Assembly: GCF_000183385.1 (NCBI RefSeq)
Contig: NC_014760.1
Span: forward strand, 496,001 to 560,000
Source of the DNA: Mycoplasmopsis bovis PG45
GTDB lineage: Bacteria > Bacillota_I > Bacilli_A > Mycoplasmatales > Metamycoplasmataceae
Direction: 5' to 3'
DNA: 64,000 nt
In this document: piece after piece, positions 35,314-46,094 of the stretch
Layout of the letters: the number at the start of each line of letters is the position of its first letter
How positions within the stretch are numbered: the first letter of the stretch is position 1
The notes under the pieces: model-generated
Told to the model about the DNA's origin: nothing
Seen by the model: the letters and a program-made list of their open reading frames with translations, nothing else
The model's database searches: none
Program-made: the position numbers and the translations under genes

Positions 35314-36456
35314 CTACTTAAAAAAATCAGGAATTAGGTCAGAATTTTGTTCTAAGATTTTTTCATTTTTAGTAACAATTTGGTCGTATTCATCAGTGTT
35401 TTCTACATTGATGATATTAGTTTGCTCATTTATTAATGAATTATCTTTTGACCCTTTTATCTTGTTATGATAGTCAATGCTACTATGTATTTCGCCTTGA
35501 CCAGCAATTATACCTATTGTGAAAAAATCTTCTCTTTCATCTGTTCAAGCATCATTAATAATGCCAAATTTAATGTGTGTGTCAGTGCCAAAGTGTTCTT
35601 TCAATAGTTCTATTGCCTCATTAATTTCTGTTAATGTGCCTTTAGAGTCGATATGAAATGAGACTAATAAATTTTTATAGTTATTATTGCTCTTTATTTC
35701 ACTAATGTTGTCACTAACAACTTCATCGACTGCTTTTTTAACTTTGTCAGACCCACTAGTTTTAGCATAGCCAATGAAAGTATTCTGACCATTTTCTAAA
35801 ACATTTTTTAAATCATGGAAGTCAATATTTATAAACCAACTTAGATTTATAATATCAATTACATTTTTAATAAGGTTTTTTAGCTTCTTATCAGCCATTT
35901 GCATAGCCATATTTAATGGAAAGTCTTTGTAAGTTTCCAAAATTTGTTGATTTGAAACTAATGAGTAGGAATTTGAATGATTTTTGATTTCATTTATTCC
36001 AGCTAATGCAATACTTTTTTTAATTTCACCTTCCATATCAAAAGGTGTTGTAAGAATAGCAATTGTTAGTATTCCCATTTTTTTAGCTACATCTGCAATA
36101 ACAGGTGTTGCTCCAGTGCCAGTGCCACCACCAAGGCCTGCTGCTAGGATCAAAACGTTTGTGTCAGCTAAAATTTCTTTGATTTGGTCAATAGAATTTA
36201 AAGCGCATTCTTTTCCAACCTTAGGATCACCACCAGCACCACAACCGCTGTATATTGGATTAGCTAATAACAATTTATTTTCGCATTTGTTTCTGTTGTC
36301 TTGTAAGTGCTGTGAATCAGTATTAATTGCTCAAAACTCAATTGCTGAACTATCAAATTGATCGTCTGCAATTATGTTATTAATTGCATTGTTACCAGCA
36401 CCACCGATTCCAAAAACTTTAACCTTTAAATTTGGAAAAACTGTTGAATCGTTCAT
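35314..36456 (-). CDS. ftsZ: cell division protein FtsZ
   Basis: A 380-residue tubulin homologue. GTP-binding signature GLGGGTGTGATP and N-terminal VFGIGGAGNNAIN are intact; T7-loop region (NMAMQMADKK... onwards) is divergent. Last gene of the mraZ-rsmH-ftsA-like-ftsZ cluster. TGA codons are Trp; the C-terminal 60 residues are a variable acidic tail ending LIPDFFK. Confidence 0.93.
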
Positions 36457-36492
36457 GACCGATTCTCCTTTTTTATAGATTTATTTAAAAAA

Positions 36493-37710
36493 TTATGCAT
36501 TAACTGTTTTATAAAATGATTTTAAAATTTTGTTTATTCCAGGTGTCTTTGTTTTATATAAAGGAATAGTATTTAGTAATTCTAATGTATTACTTATTTT
36601 AGGCACATTCTCACTAGCTAAGTAAGCTGCACCAATAAAGTACTTATTAGAACCAAAAATTAGTGAATCAGTATTTTCTGACTTGCTTATAGAATAGCCT
36701 TTTATTTCATTTTTTAAAATGTGAGACACAAAATCTGTACTTTTACCATTAACTAAAATTTCTATGTCAGGATAAATAATATTTTCTGCTAGCATTATTT
36801 TTAATTCCCTAGAAACTTCAGCAATAATATTTTCTAAAACGTTTAAAATTCGTTTTTCTAGATGACTATCATCTAAAGAGGAATACAAATCATAGTTTTT
36901 TACTACAGAATTAATTAGTAAATCAAGATTATGTAAACTTACATTAGCTTCTTTTGTAAATAATTCATTTATCTTTTCTATGTCTAAGACATATTTTTTA
37001 TAGAAAAATGGATTATTATTAACAAGACCAAGAAAACTTACAAAATTTCAAGAAAAATTAACTATAAGTCTAAATTTATTATCAAGCTTATTAATATTTA
37101 AGCACTCTGATTCTAAGAGAACCTTTTTAATATTAAAGCCTGCATTATTTAAAAGCAGATGCAATGTTGCAATAAATGAAGTGTTATCGACAGTAATTAA
37201 TAACTGATTTGTTACTAATTTTTTGCCTTCTTTTTCATATGGCATTTGCAAATATTCTTTTGAATAATTATGCTCTGAAAAGAGCTGATATAAGTAAGTT
37301 TTGTTACTTATTACAAAAGTATTAGGAAGTGAATTGCTTTTGTTAATTTCGTTTTGATACTGATTTATAGTGTTATCTGACACTTTTTGTTCATGCAAGT
37401 TAAATGTTAGATAATCAGTTTTTATCTGTAGGCTTTTTTCCTTGTAGCCAAGATATTTATCAGCCAAAATTAATGAATATTCAATAGAATAAGGCTCTTT
37501 TTTATTTAAAAATGATGACTTAGAGCTTAACTCAGATTTAATTTGATTGATATTTAACTTTAATTGAGTTTTATCATTGGCATCATAAATAAATGAACGA
37601 TGATAAACAGGAATGTAGCGTGTTCCAATAAAAGAAAGCACAACAAATTCAATTTCTTTTTCGCTAAGATAAAATGCACCAAAATAGTTATGCTTTTTTA
37701 ATGTTCTCAT
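36493..37710 (-). CDS. divergent FtsA-like protein of the dcw cluster
   Basis: A 405-residue protein between rsmH and ftsZ. Two TGA codons (37045-37047 and 36889-36891) are Trp, so what looks like two fragments is one gene. The position is that of ftsA, and the N-terminal strand pattern (YFGAFYLSEKEIEFVVLSF) suggests an actin-like fold, but Walker-like ATP signatures are not obvious. FtsA would anchor FtsZ at the membrane; that role is inferred. Confidence 0.6.
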
Positions 37711-37754
37711 GCTACCCCCTTTTTTTGTTATTTAAATATCAAAAATAAATAAAT

Positions 37755-38657
37755 CTATGTTAATTTAGTTAATACTCTTAGTTTTGCGCTCCTTGATCTG
37801 TTATTTAATTCAATTTCTGATTTCGAAGGGTTATAAACCTTAACAATGTATTTTTTATCTTCCTTAATTGGCATCTTTGATGGATGTTTGCTTTTTATTA
37901 AATTCCCGAAGAATTTTTTGACAAGTGAATCTTCTAATGAATGAAAACTTATAACTGCTAAAGATGAGTCTTTTTTTAGCAAGTTAAGTGCCTGTGAAAG
38001 CATTGATTCAATTGAACTAAATTCATTATTTACTTCAATCCTAATTGCCTGAAAAACAGCCTTACATGGATTTTTTTGACTTAGTAACTTTGCGGGGTAT
38101 GCTGACTTTATAATTTCAGATAACTCTAATGTGGTATTAATTGGTCTATTTTTTGCAATAGCATTCGCAACTTGCTTAGCAAGCTTTACCTCTGCATAGT
38201 TATAAAAAATTGAAATTAAATTGTTTTCATCATAGTTATTGACTACAAAATGAGCATCTAATACTTGATTAGTATTCATACGCATATCTAATCTTGCATC
38301 CTTGTTGTAACTAAATCCTCTTTCAGCATTATCAACTTGTGGGCTAGAAATTCCTAAATCAACTAATATACCATCAACAGCAGTAATATTCAATTTTGCT
38401 AATTCATCTGTTACATTTACAAAATCAGAGTGAATTAATTGAAAATTTAAGCCAATTTTACTTAATCTTTTTCGACTCTCTTCTATCGCAAAAAGATCTT
38501 TGTCAAAACCGACTAGCATGCCATTATCAAGTTTTTTTAGTATCTCAGCAGAATGCCCGCCCATACCAACAGTAAGGTCAACATAAATTCCATTACTTTT
38601 GATATTTAATGAGTTAATTGCTTCTTTTAACAAAATTGGTATATGCTTATTTTTCAT
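37755..38657 (-). CDS. rsmH: 16S rRNA m4C1402 methyltransferase
   Basis: A 300-residue MraW/RsmH. SAM motif DLTVGMGGHSAEIL and conserved ILVDLGISSPQVD and RGFSYNKDARLDMRM are present. Starts 1 base after mraZ. Confidence 0.96.
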   Translation of the reverse strand: MKNKHIPILLKEAINSLNIKSNGIYVDLTVGMGGHSAEILKKLDNGMLVGFDKDLFAIEESRKRLSKIGLNFQLIHSDFVNVTDELAKLNITAVDGILVDLGISSPQVDNAERGFSYNKDARLDMRMNTNQVLDAHFVVNNYDENNLISIFYNYAEVKLAKQVANAIAKNRPINTTLELSEIIKSAYPAKLLSQKNPCKAVFQAIRIEVNNEFSSIESMLSQALNLLKKDSSLAVISFHSLEDSLVKKFFGNLIKSKHPSKMPIKEDKKYIVKVYNPSKSEIELNNRSRSAKLRVLTKLT

Positions 38658-38658
38658 T

Positions 38659-39087
38659 TTAGTTTTTTTCTGCTAACTTAGCTGCAGCATTTGCAACTGA
38701 GTTTTTGTCTAATTCGCTTTCATACTTTGCATACTGTTCTACACTTCATAATTCGACTAAATCACCAACGCCAATAAGTAGAACTTCTTTTTGGATAGCT
38801 GCATGGGTTAAAAATTGTTTTGGAATTGTAAAACGGCCTTGTGAATCAAGTTCAATTTCCTGACTTTTGCCAAGTCATGCTCTTCTGATTAAACGAGCTT
38901 CTGAGCTGAATTGACTTTGAGCAATTAACTTATTGCTAAAAGTCATAAAAGTCTCTTCACTTCTTAATTCAACAACGTCATCAAGACCAATTGTGATATA
39001 AAACTTGCTGCCTAAGCTATCTCTTAATTTAGCCGGAATTGCAATTCTGTTTTTTTCATCAATTGTCCGCGTAAATTCACCAAACAT
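38659..39087 (-). CDS. mraZ: transcriptional regulator MraZ
   Basis: A 142-residue regulator with two AbrB-like SpoVT folds (MFGEFTRTIDEKNRIAIPAK and ELDSQGRFTIPKQF). ATG at 39085-39087 is chosen because the protein family starts there; an upstream in-frame start would only add non-homologous residues. It controls its own division operon through the repeats upstream. Confidence 0.93.
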
Positions 39088-39090
39088 ATT

Positions 39091-39127
39091 CCACAATCCT
39101 CCACTATCCACCACTATTATACACTTT
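39091..39127 (-). promoter_or_regulatory. MraZ operator: four 10-bp spaced heptamers
   Basis: On the minus strand AAAGTGT, ATAGTGG, ATAGTGG and ATTGTGG follow at exact 10-bp intervals, the first overlapping a TATAAT -10 box, the last 3 bases before mraZ. This matches the AAAGTG(T/G)N3 repeats known from mycoplasma MraZ. Confidence 0.85.
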
Positions 39128-39204
39128 TGCGTTTTTATTGAAATAATAAAAATGCATAAAGTTACTTTTGGGAATTTATAAAAAATCATAAATTTATGCA
39201 AAAT

Positions 39205-39252
39205 AAAAAAATAACTGCATCACAGCAGTCCATTTTTCAGTAGTTATATTGT
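39205..39252 (-). terminator. terminator of ktrA
   Basis: ATAACT/AGTTAT outer stem with CTG/CAG inside and a TTATTTTTTT tail on the minus strand. Confidence 0.5.
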
Positions 39253-39294
39253 TTTGTTAAAACAACAAATTAGTCTATAAAATAGCGTTATAAA

Positions 39295-39963
39295 TTATTT
39301 ATTTAGTTCGGCAAGCATTACCGTAACATCTTCAACTTTACCAATTAAGGTAAGTAAATCTCCTCTTTCTAAGGTTGTTAGCCCGCTAGGCAAAATGCTT
39401 CTAGCGCCTCTTTTAATTAAAACAACACTTACCCCAAGGTCTCTGAATTTAATTTCTTTAATTGGTTTTCCTTCAAAAAACTGTGAGTTTAAGGAAGTAG
39501 TTCCCATTACGAAATTGTCGCCAATTTCTTGCAAGTTTTGGCTAAAACGCATAAAGTTAGGATTAGCAGCTATTAAGGCAGTTCTTACACCCGCTTCATA
39601 TTCAGGCTGAATAATTACATTGGCACCAATTTGTTTCAATACCCTGGCATGGGTTTTAGATTTGGCCCTAACAATTAAGTTTTTAACATTCAGTTCTAAT
39701 AGTGCAGCTACTATTTCAATATTGTCTGAAACAGCTACAACCACTGTATCCATTTCGGCTATGTTCAAGGCTTTTAAGGCTTTAATGTTTGTAGCATCTG
39801 CTACAACTATTTTTTGTGCCACATCTTTATATTCATTTAATACATGCTCATCGCTATCAACTAATAAAAGAGAACAATCCATTTTAGATAATTGTCCAAT
39901 AACTGCACTACCAAAACGACCAGTGCCTATAATGCATATGTCTTGATTTCTTTTTTTAGCCAT
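39295..39963 (-). CDS. ktrA: potassium uptake regulatory subunit KtrA
   Basis: A 222-residue RCK/TrkA-N plus TrkA-C protein: Rossmann motif GTGRFGSAVIGQL, acidic end of beta-2 LVDSD. It binds nucleotide and gates KtrB at the inner face. Divergent from ktrB with a 180-bp shared promoter region. Confidence 0.93.
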   Translation of the reverse strand: MAKKRNQDICIIGTGRFGSAVIGQLSKMDCSLLLVDSDEHVLNEYKDVAQKIVVADATNIKALKALNIAEMDTVVVAVSDNIEIVAALLELNVKNLIVRAKSKTHARVLKQIGANVIIQPEYEAGVRTALIAANPNFMRFSQNLQEIGDNFVMGTTSLNSQFFEGKPIKEIKFRDLGVSVVLIKRGARSILPSGLTTLERGDLLTLIGKVEDVTVMLAELNK

Positions 39964-40143
39964 AAGTTACCACCTTAAATAAAAAAATATTTAATGTTAA
40001 TATTATACATTTTCATTAAGACTCGTAAACTTATATAAAGCGATTGATACTATCTACACAGATAAAATGATAAATTAATACTTGTAATTAAACTGTATAA
40101 TTTTATATTATAATGCTTGCACACTTACAGGCGGTTAAGTAAA

Positions 40144-41703
40144 ATGAGATCAAATAAATTTGCCTATCGATGAAGAAACAGTAAATTTAGAAATTTTCTT
40201 AGAAAAATCAAATTGTGAACTAAGAATGGTACAAAAGTTAAATTTATATTACTAATGTATGCATTAGTGGTTTTAATAATCACTCTTTTTCTTAATAGCA
40301 AAATAACTCATAATCCTAGTTATGTTGCCGAAAACAAAATTACTTTTTGAGACGCATTTTTTACAACCTGTAGTGCTTTTAGCAACACTGGATTGGTTAG
40401 TCACCCCACATATAAAGCATGAAATATGTTTGGGCAGAGTCTGATTGCTATTGCCGCACTTTTAGGTGGTTTTGGCCTCTTTGCTTTAAAAATATTTTTG
40501 ATTAATGTCATATTTATGAAAGGTCATGTAAGCCTAAGTGATGTTGAATTAGTTTCATATGAAAGAGGCCACTCTGACTTTTTTAAAAACAAGAGAATGA
40601 TTATTGATTCAATGATCTTCTTGATGGTAACTTTAGTATTAGCAAGCATTGGTTTATCATTTTATTTTTATTATGTTGCTCCAAAAACAGAACTAGCACA
40701 CCTAAGAGAGGTTGTTAATAATAATTCAGTTAACTTTGATAACCCTTATCGTAATTGAAGCCATAGTTTTCGATTTGGTATTTTTCATGCTATAAGTGCA
40801 ATTAATAATGCTGGCTTTGACATAATCGGCGACAATTCATTAATGCCATATTATAAAAATATTGGTTTACAAGTAATAATTATGATCTTGTTTTTGATAG
40901 GTGGCATTGGATATCCAGTTATTCATGATGTGGTTAACTATATAAGAATTAAAAGCATTAATAAAAATGCATATTACAATTGAAGTTTATTTACTAAAAT
41001 CTCTGTAGTTACATATTTAATTGTTACATTATTTGGCTTTATTTTTGTAATTTCATTTGAATTATCATCTACTGATTCGATTTTCAAGTCTAATTTACAG
41101 TACTATGGGAACAATGCATACAAAACTTGATCACTATTATTTATGGTAATATCAACACGTAGTGCTGGATTTTCAACGCTTAATTTGCATCTTCTATCTG
41201 AGCCTACATTATGAGTTTTGGGAACTTTAATGTTCATTGGTGCTGCACCTGCTTCTACTGGCGGTGGCATAAGAACAACAACCTTTGCAATTTTATTCTT
41301 ATTAATTATAAGCAAGGTATTTGGCCGGCCAAATGTTAGAGCATTTAAGCGTCAAGTTGATAGCGACACAGTGAAAATGAGTACAATTGTTTCAACCATA
41401 AGTGTAGTTTTAGTTGGCTTTGTTTCTTTAGTTGTTATGTCTAGTTTTGATAACTTTAGTGGTTTGGTTCCTAGATCTCAATATAATGCTACACATATAT
41501 TTTTTGAAGTTTTTTCTGCTTTTGGAACTTCGGGATTAACAACAGGAATTACTAGTTCACTAAATGTTGGTTCTAAGATTGTTTTAAGTGTATTAATGTT
41601 CATTGGACAATTTGGGGTAAGCAGTAGCGTCTTAATATGAACTAGCAAGAAAAATTATGCCTATAAATACAATTACATATCTGAATCAGTTACAATTGGA
41701 TAA
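40144..41703 (+). CDS. ktrB: potassium transporter subunit KtrB
   Basis: A 519-residue membrane channel-like transporter. Four pore loops with the selectivity Gly are visible: SAFSNTGL, INNAGFDI, STRSAGFST and SAFGTSGLTTG. Multiple TGA are Trp. Upstream ribosome binding site is weak (AGGCGG). Confidence 0.93.
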
Positions 41704-41714
41704 AGGAGTGTGTT

Positions 41715-42167
41715 ATGAATGACATTAACATTGACAAATTAGAAAGATTTGCTTCATATTCAAGAAACAAAAAATTTCTCTATACCGTCTATTTTATAGG
41801 CTTATTAGCATTCTTATATATTGTTTCAGTTATTATTGCACTACTTGTATACCGTAAATGAAATAATGTTTCATTAGGCTTAGCCATTTCCTTAATGGTT
41901 TTAGGCGTTATCTGAATATTATTTTTAGGGCCGGTTTTGCAATTATTTAATTTATCATTCATAGCATTTAGAGCATTAGAAAACGATCCTAATCCATGAC
42001 GCAGTAAGAAACCATATCTTTGAATCTTAAATTTTCAGACTTTTTTTGCCCTATATGCCTATAATCTAATCAATAATAGAAAGCACTGATTTACAAAGGA
42101 CGAAAAGCAAAAACTAGTTACATGACTATTTAACCAAAATGATAATATTAGCCTAATGAATAAATAA
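41715..42167 (+). CDS. two-helix membrane protein
   Basis: A 150-residue protein with a soluble N-terminus, two membrane helices (about 30-85) and a basic C-terminal half. It follows ktrB by 11 bases with GGAG, so it is cotranscribed. The function is unknown. Confidence 0.7.
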
Positions 42168-42181
42168 TAAAACCAAATAAG

Positions 42182-42220
42182 CTTTGTAATTGTTGCAGAG
42201 CTTTTATTTTTTTGTTTAAG
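42182..42220 (+). terminator. terminator of the ktrB unit
   Basis: AAGCTTTG/CAGAGCTT stem (one mismatch) and a TTTATTTTTTT tail. 42221-42434 is otherwise empty. Confidence 0.65.
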
Positions 42221-42434
42221 TAATATGTTGCAAATTTTATTCTTTGAAAATTTGATCTGATAGAAAAATAGGTTTCCTACCTTTTTAATTTTTTAAACAC
42301 TTAAGTGAAACTTTTTGCTCATTGTAAATAACTATCTTCAACTTTTTAGTTTTTTTATAAAAAATTATCAGCATTTTCGCTGATATACATTTTGTTTAAT
42401 ATATATTGCACTGCTTTGTTATTAATCAAAGCGT

Positions 42435-43382
42435 TTATTTGTCAAGAGCAACAAATATTTTTTCTGCAATTCTTCTTATCACAGGCACAACAACTGAATT
42501 GCCTGCCTGTTTATACAACTGTGATTTAACAATATTAGGTAGCTTAAATGAAGATGGAAAACCTTGAAAATTAAAACACTCACGTGGAGTTAGTTTTCTT
42601 ATGCCTTTTTTAGTCAAAATTAAAGGCACGTTATGCCCGCCGGTTCCCATATTTGCAGTTAGCGTAGGACAAACACCATTTTTGTTTTCTCTTACATATT
42701 TTCTTCTTCACTGATAGATAGAATTAGAATTTTTAATTTCAATAGCAAGTTTACTGTAAAAAACATTTTTGTCTGCAGAATAGTAAAAACTGTCATCATC
42801 AACATTAACTTCTAAACAATCATTTATTGATGTTCTTAGTTTAACAGGTAGCGGAAAAGAGAAAGCATCATGTGAATGTTTGTCTTTAAAACCAACAATA
42901 TAAATACGCTCTCTATTCTGTGGAATATCTCCATAATCTTTAGCATTTAAAATTGCAAACTTAATAAAGTATCCATTCGCCTCTAATGACTGCTTGATAA
43001 TTTTAAAAGTCTTGCCGTCGTCATGACCAACTAAGTTTTTAACATTTTCTAAAAGAAATGCCTTTGGTTGCTTTGAAACAATTACTCTTAGCGTTTCAAA
43101 AAACAAATCCCCAGATTTTTCATCCTCAAATCCTTTGCGATAACCTGCGATGCTAAATGATGTGCATGGAAATCCAGATAGAATAATATCAACATCAGGA
43201 ATGTCATTAACATTTACTTTTCTAATGTCTACGTTTGAAACAAATGTAGAAAAGTTAGACTTATACGTCAATAATGCATTTTTGTCAAATTCATTTGCTC
43301 ATATGGTCTTGAATTTTCCGGTTTGTTCAAAACCTAAGTCAATCCCGCCAACTCCAGCAAACAAGCTACCTACTTTATACAT
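42435..43382 (-). CDS. C5-cytosine DNA methyltransferase
   Basis: A 315-residue m5C methylase. Conserved blocks in order: SLFAGVGGIDLGFE, catalytic GFPCTSFSIAG, ENVKNL, QNRERIYIVGF, target recognition region, then KQAGNSVVVPV. TGA codons are Trp. AAAGGAGA gives strong translation from ATG 43380-43382. Divergent from a Bsp6I-like nuclease, so it is the protective partner of a type II restriction system; GCNGC is the predicted target by analogy with the nuclease. Confidence 0.92.
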
Positions 43383-43506
43383 TTGTCTCCTTTAGTATTT
43401 GTTATTGTAAAATTGCAACAATTGAATTGTGATGAAAAACAACCTTAATTTTAGTAGCTTTATTTAAAGCACATTTATATTAAATGAATTTAACTTACTA
43501 AAACAT

Positions 43507-43512
43507 TATAAT
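43507..43512 (+). promoter_or_regulatory. -10 box of the endonuclease gene
   Basis: TATAAT ends only 6 bases before the ATG at 43519, and no SD is present, implying a leaderless transcript. Confidence 0.6.
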
Positions 43513-43518
43513 TATATA

Positions 43519-44037
43519 ATGAATGTTAGCAAAGTAACTAAGGATAGATATACCAAGATAATAGATCTTTATCCTGTTTGAAAATATTTAACCAATCATA
43601 TTAAAAATATTTATACGCGTGGAGTTAATTTTCATGAATCATTTAGTGAAATAATAGTTTGTTATGTTAATGACTATTATTTAAGCTCTGGAAATGGTTC
43701 TGAAGACGCATTAACAAATGATTTTAAAAAAGTTCAAATTAAAGCAACTTCAAATTGAAATCTTGACATAACAAGTTTTGGTCCCAAAAGCGAGTTTGAC
43801 ATTTTAGAATTTGCAAGATTAGATCAAACACAAGATCTCCTGTACTTATATAAAATTCCTATTGATGATTTGAAAATGATAAATGTTAATTCGCATAATA
43901 CATTCGAGAAGTTCCAAAAAGATGGAAAGAGACCTAGATTGTCAATAATTAAGAACTATATTGAAAAGTATGGTATTAAGCATTATGCTGTTGTTAGCCT
44001 GCAAACTGGTGATATTATAAAGTCAGATATAGCATAG
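43519..44037 (+). CDS. Bsp6I-like type II restriction endonuclease
   Basis: A 172-residue protein with the features of the Bsp6I family (GC^NGC): LYPVWKYL, GVNFHESFSE, GSEDAL, VQIKATSNWNLDITSFGPKSEFD. The GSEDAL Glu/Asp and QIKAT Lys probably form the nuclease site. TGA codons are Trp. It has no ribosome binding site. It pairs with the adjacent divergent methylase, fitting a type II restriction-modification system. Confidence 0.75.
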
Positions 44038-44069
44038 TCATATTTATGCAGCTGTAAACATAATAACAT

Positions 44070-44075
44070 TATAAT
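44070..44075 (+). promoter_or_regulatory. -10 box of uvrB
   Basis: TATAAT ends 8 bases before the uvrB ATG without an SD, consistent with a nearly leaderless uvrBA mRNA. Confidence 0.5.
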
Positions 44076-44083
44076 TTATTAAT

Positions 44084-46093
44084 ATGTATAGTTTTAAATT
44101 GCATTCAACATATGCTCCTGCTGGCGACCAGCCTAAAGCAATTAATGAATTGGTAGAAGGCATTAAAAATAATGTTAAGGAACAAGTGCTACAAGGTGTA
44201 ACAGGAAGTGGAAAAACATTTACTATTGCAAATGTCATTAATAAGTTTAACCGCCCGGTTTTGGTTTTGTCACACAATAAAACATTAGCAAGCCAGCTAT
44301 ATAGCGAATTAAAAGGCTTTTTTCCTGAAAACAAGGTTGAATACTTTGTTTCATATTTTGACTATTACCGTCCTGAAGCATATATTCCATCTAGTGATTC
44401 ATATATTGATAAAACTAGTAAGCGCAATGCTGAAATAGATTCAATGCGTATGAGCGCAGTTAACTCAATTTTAAGCCGTAATGATACTATTGTTGTAGCC
44501 TCTGTGTCGGCTATTTATGGTGCTCTAAATCCATATGAGTATGAAAATAATTTTATGACTATACATAAAGGTCAAAAAATTTCACGTAATGATTTTATTA
44601 GAATGCTTATAAAAAGAAATTACTTTCGTAATGATGCTAATTCAGAACTAGGATCATTTGCTGTTAAGGGTGACTTAGTTTTGATACAACCAATTTATGA
44701 TAATTCATTTATGATTAGAGTTGATTTTTTTGGTGACGAAATTGAATCAATTAAGACATTGCACCCAATAACAAAAGAAGTGTTTCAAAGTTATAATGAA
44801 TTTTTACTATTCCCTGGTGATGCATATACTGTTAATAATGACATAATTAAGCAAACTGTAGAATTAGCCAAAATTGAATTAGATGAGCGTATTGCATATT
44901 TTGAAAAAAACAATAGATTATTAGAAACTCAAAGAATAAAAGAACGGGTTGAAAGAGACCTTGATTCATTAGCTGAATTTGGAACCTGCCCTGGAATTGA
45001 AAATTACTCTATGTACCTTGATAACAGGACTTTTGGTCAAAGACCCTATACATTATTAGACTACTTCCATGACAAAAATCCTATTGTTTTTATTGATGAA
45101 TCACATATGATGATGCCACAATTAAGAGCTATGTTTAAAGGTGATAGATCTCGCAAGCAGACCTTAGTTGATTATGGTTTTAGACTACCTAGTGCTTTAG
45201 ATAACAGACCATTAACTTTTGATGAATTTGAAACTAGTTTTGATTTTCAAAAAATATATATTTCTGCTACTCCAGATGAATATGAATTAGACAAAACTAA
45301 TGGTATTGTAACTACTTTATTTGTTCGTCCAACTGGATTACTAAATCCTTTAATTGAAGTAAGACCTGCTAAAGGCCAAATTGAAGATATATATGATGAG
45401 TTACAAAAACAAAAAGAAAGAGGTGAAAGAACGCTAATTCTAACTACAACAAAATCGTTGGCTGAAGAATTAACTAGATTCTTTATGGAGAAAAATGAGA
45501 AAATTGCTTATATTCATAGCGAGCACAAAACATTTGAAAGGAATGAAATTTTAAGAAAACTTAGAAAAGGTATTTATGATTGTGTAGTCGGAATTAATTT
45601 GCTTCGTGAAGGAATTGACTTGCCTGAAGTTAGCTTAATAATGGTGCTAGATGCAGATAATGAAAGTTTTTTTCGTTCAACCAGAAGCTTAATTCAGATA
45701 ACTGGTAGAGCTGCTAGAAATAGCAATGGTAGAGTTATATTTTATGCCGATTCAGTATCAAAGAGCATGCATGAAACAATGCTACAAAACAGCGAGATTC
45801 GCCAAATTCAGGAACAGTATAACTTGAAACACAACATTATTCCCAAGACTATAATAAAACCTATCCCAGAGCCTATTCATAATCAAAAAATGACTGATGC
45901 TATCTCTTTTTATTTCAAAAATTCTAATTCAAAAAATCAAGATGAAAAACTTTCAAAAGATGAATTAATTGAAAAATTAAGAAAACAAATGGAACAAGCG
46001 GCTAAAGAACTTGATTATGAAAGAGCAATGGAAATGAGAGATATTATTATTGAACTGCGCGAAGGTAATATAAGTAAAAGTAAGGAGCCATAA
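44084..46093 (+). CDS. uvrB: excinuclease ABC subunit B
   Basis: A 669-residue helicase-like damage-verification subunit of nucleotide excision repair. Walker A is GVTGSGKTF, beta-hairpin region [20 protein letters not shown]-like FIDESHMM, the ITGRAARN motif and the C-terminal UvrC-binding helix ([22 protein letters not shown]) are present. It is followed by uvrA after 1 base. Confidence 0.97.
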   Translation: MYSFKLHSTYAPAGDQPKAINELVEGIKNNVKEQVLQGVTGSGKTFTIANVINKFNRPVLVLSHNKTLASQLYSELKGFFPENKVEYFVSYFDYYRPEAYIPSSDSYIDKTSKRNAEIDSMRMSAVNSILSRNDTIVVASVSAIYGALNPYEYENNFMTIHKGQKISRNDFIRMLIKRNYFRNDANSELGSFAVKGDLVLIQPIYDNSFMIRVDFFGDEIESIKTLHPITKEVFQSYNEFLLFPGDAYTVNNDIIKQTVELAKIELDERIAYFEKNNRLLETQRIKERVERDLDSLAEFGTCPGIENYSMYLDNRTFGQRPYTLLDYFHDKNPIVFIDESHMMMPQLRAMFKGDRSRKQTLVDYGFRLPSALDNRPLTFDEFETSFDFQKIYISATPDEYELDKTNGIVTTLFVRPTGLLNPLIEVRPAKGQIEDIYDELQKQKERGERTLILTTTKSLAEELTRFFMEKNEKIAYIHSEHKTFERNEILRKLRKGIYDCVVGINLLREGIDLPEVSLIMVLDADNESFFRSTRSLIQITGRAARNSNGRVIFYADSVSKSMHETMLQNSEIRQIQEQYNLKHNIIPKTIIKPIPEPIHNQKMTDAISFYFKNSNSKNQDEKLSKDELIEKLRKQMEQAAKELDYERAMEMRDIIIELREGNISKSKEP

Positions 46094-46094
46094 T

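Noticed and set aside
36493-37710. Two separate hypothetical genes between rsmH and ftsZ
   Set aside because: Same frame joined through TGA-Trp codons; it is one 405-codon gene in the ftsA position.
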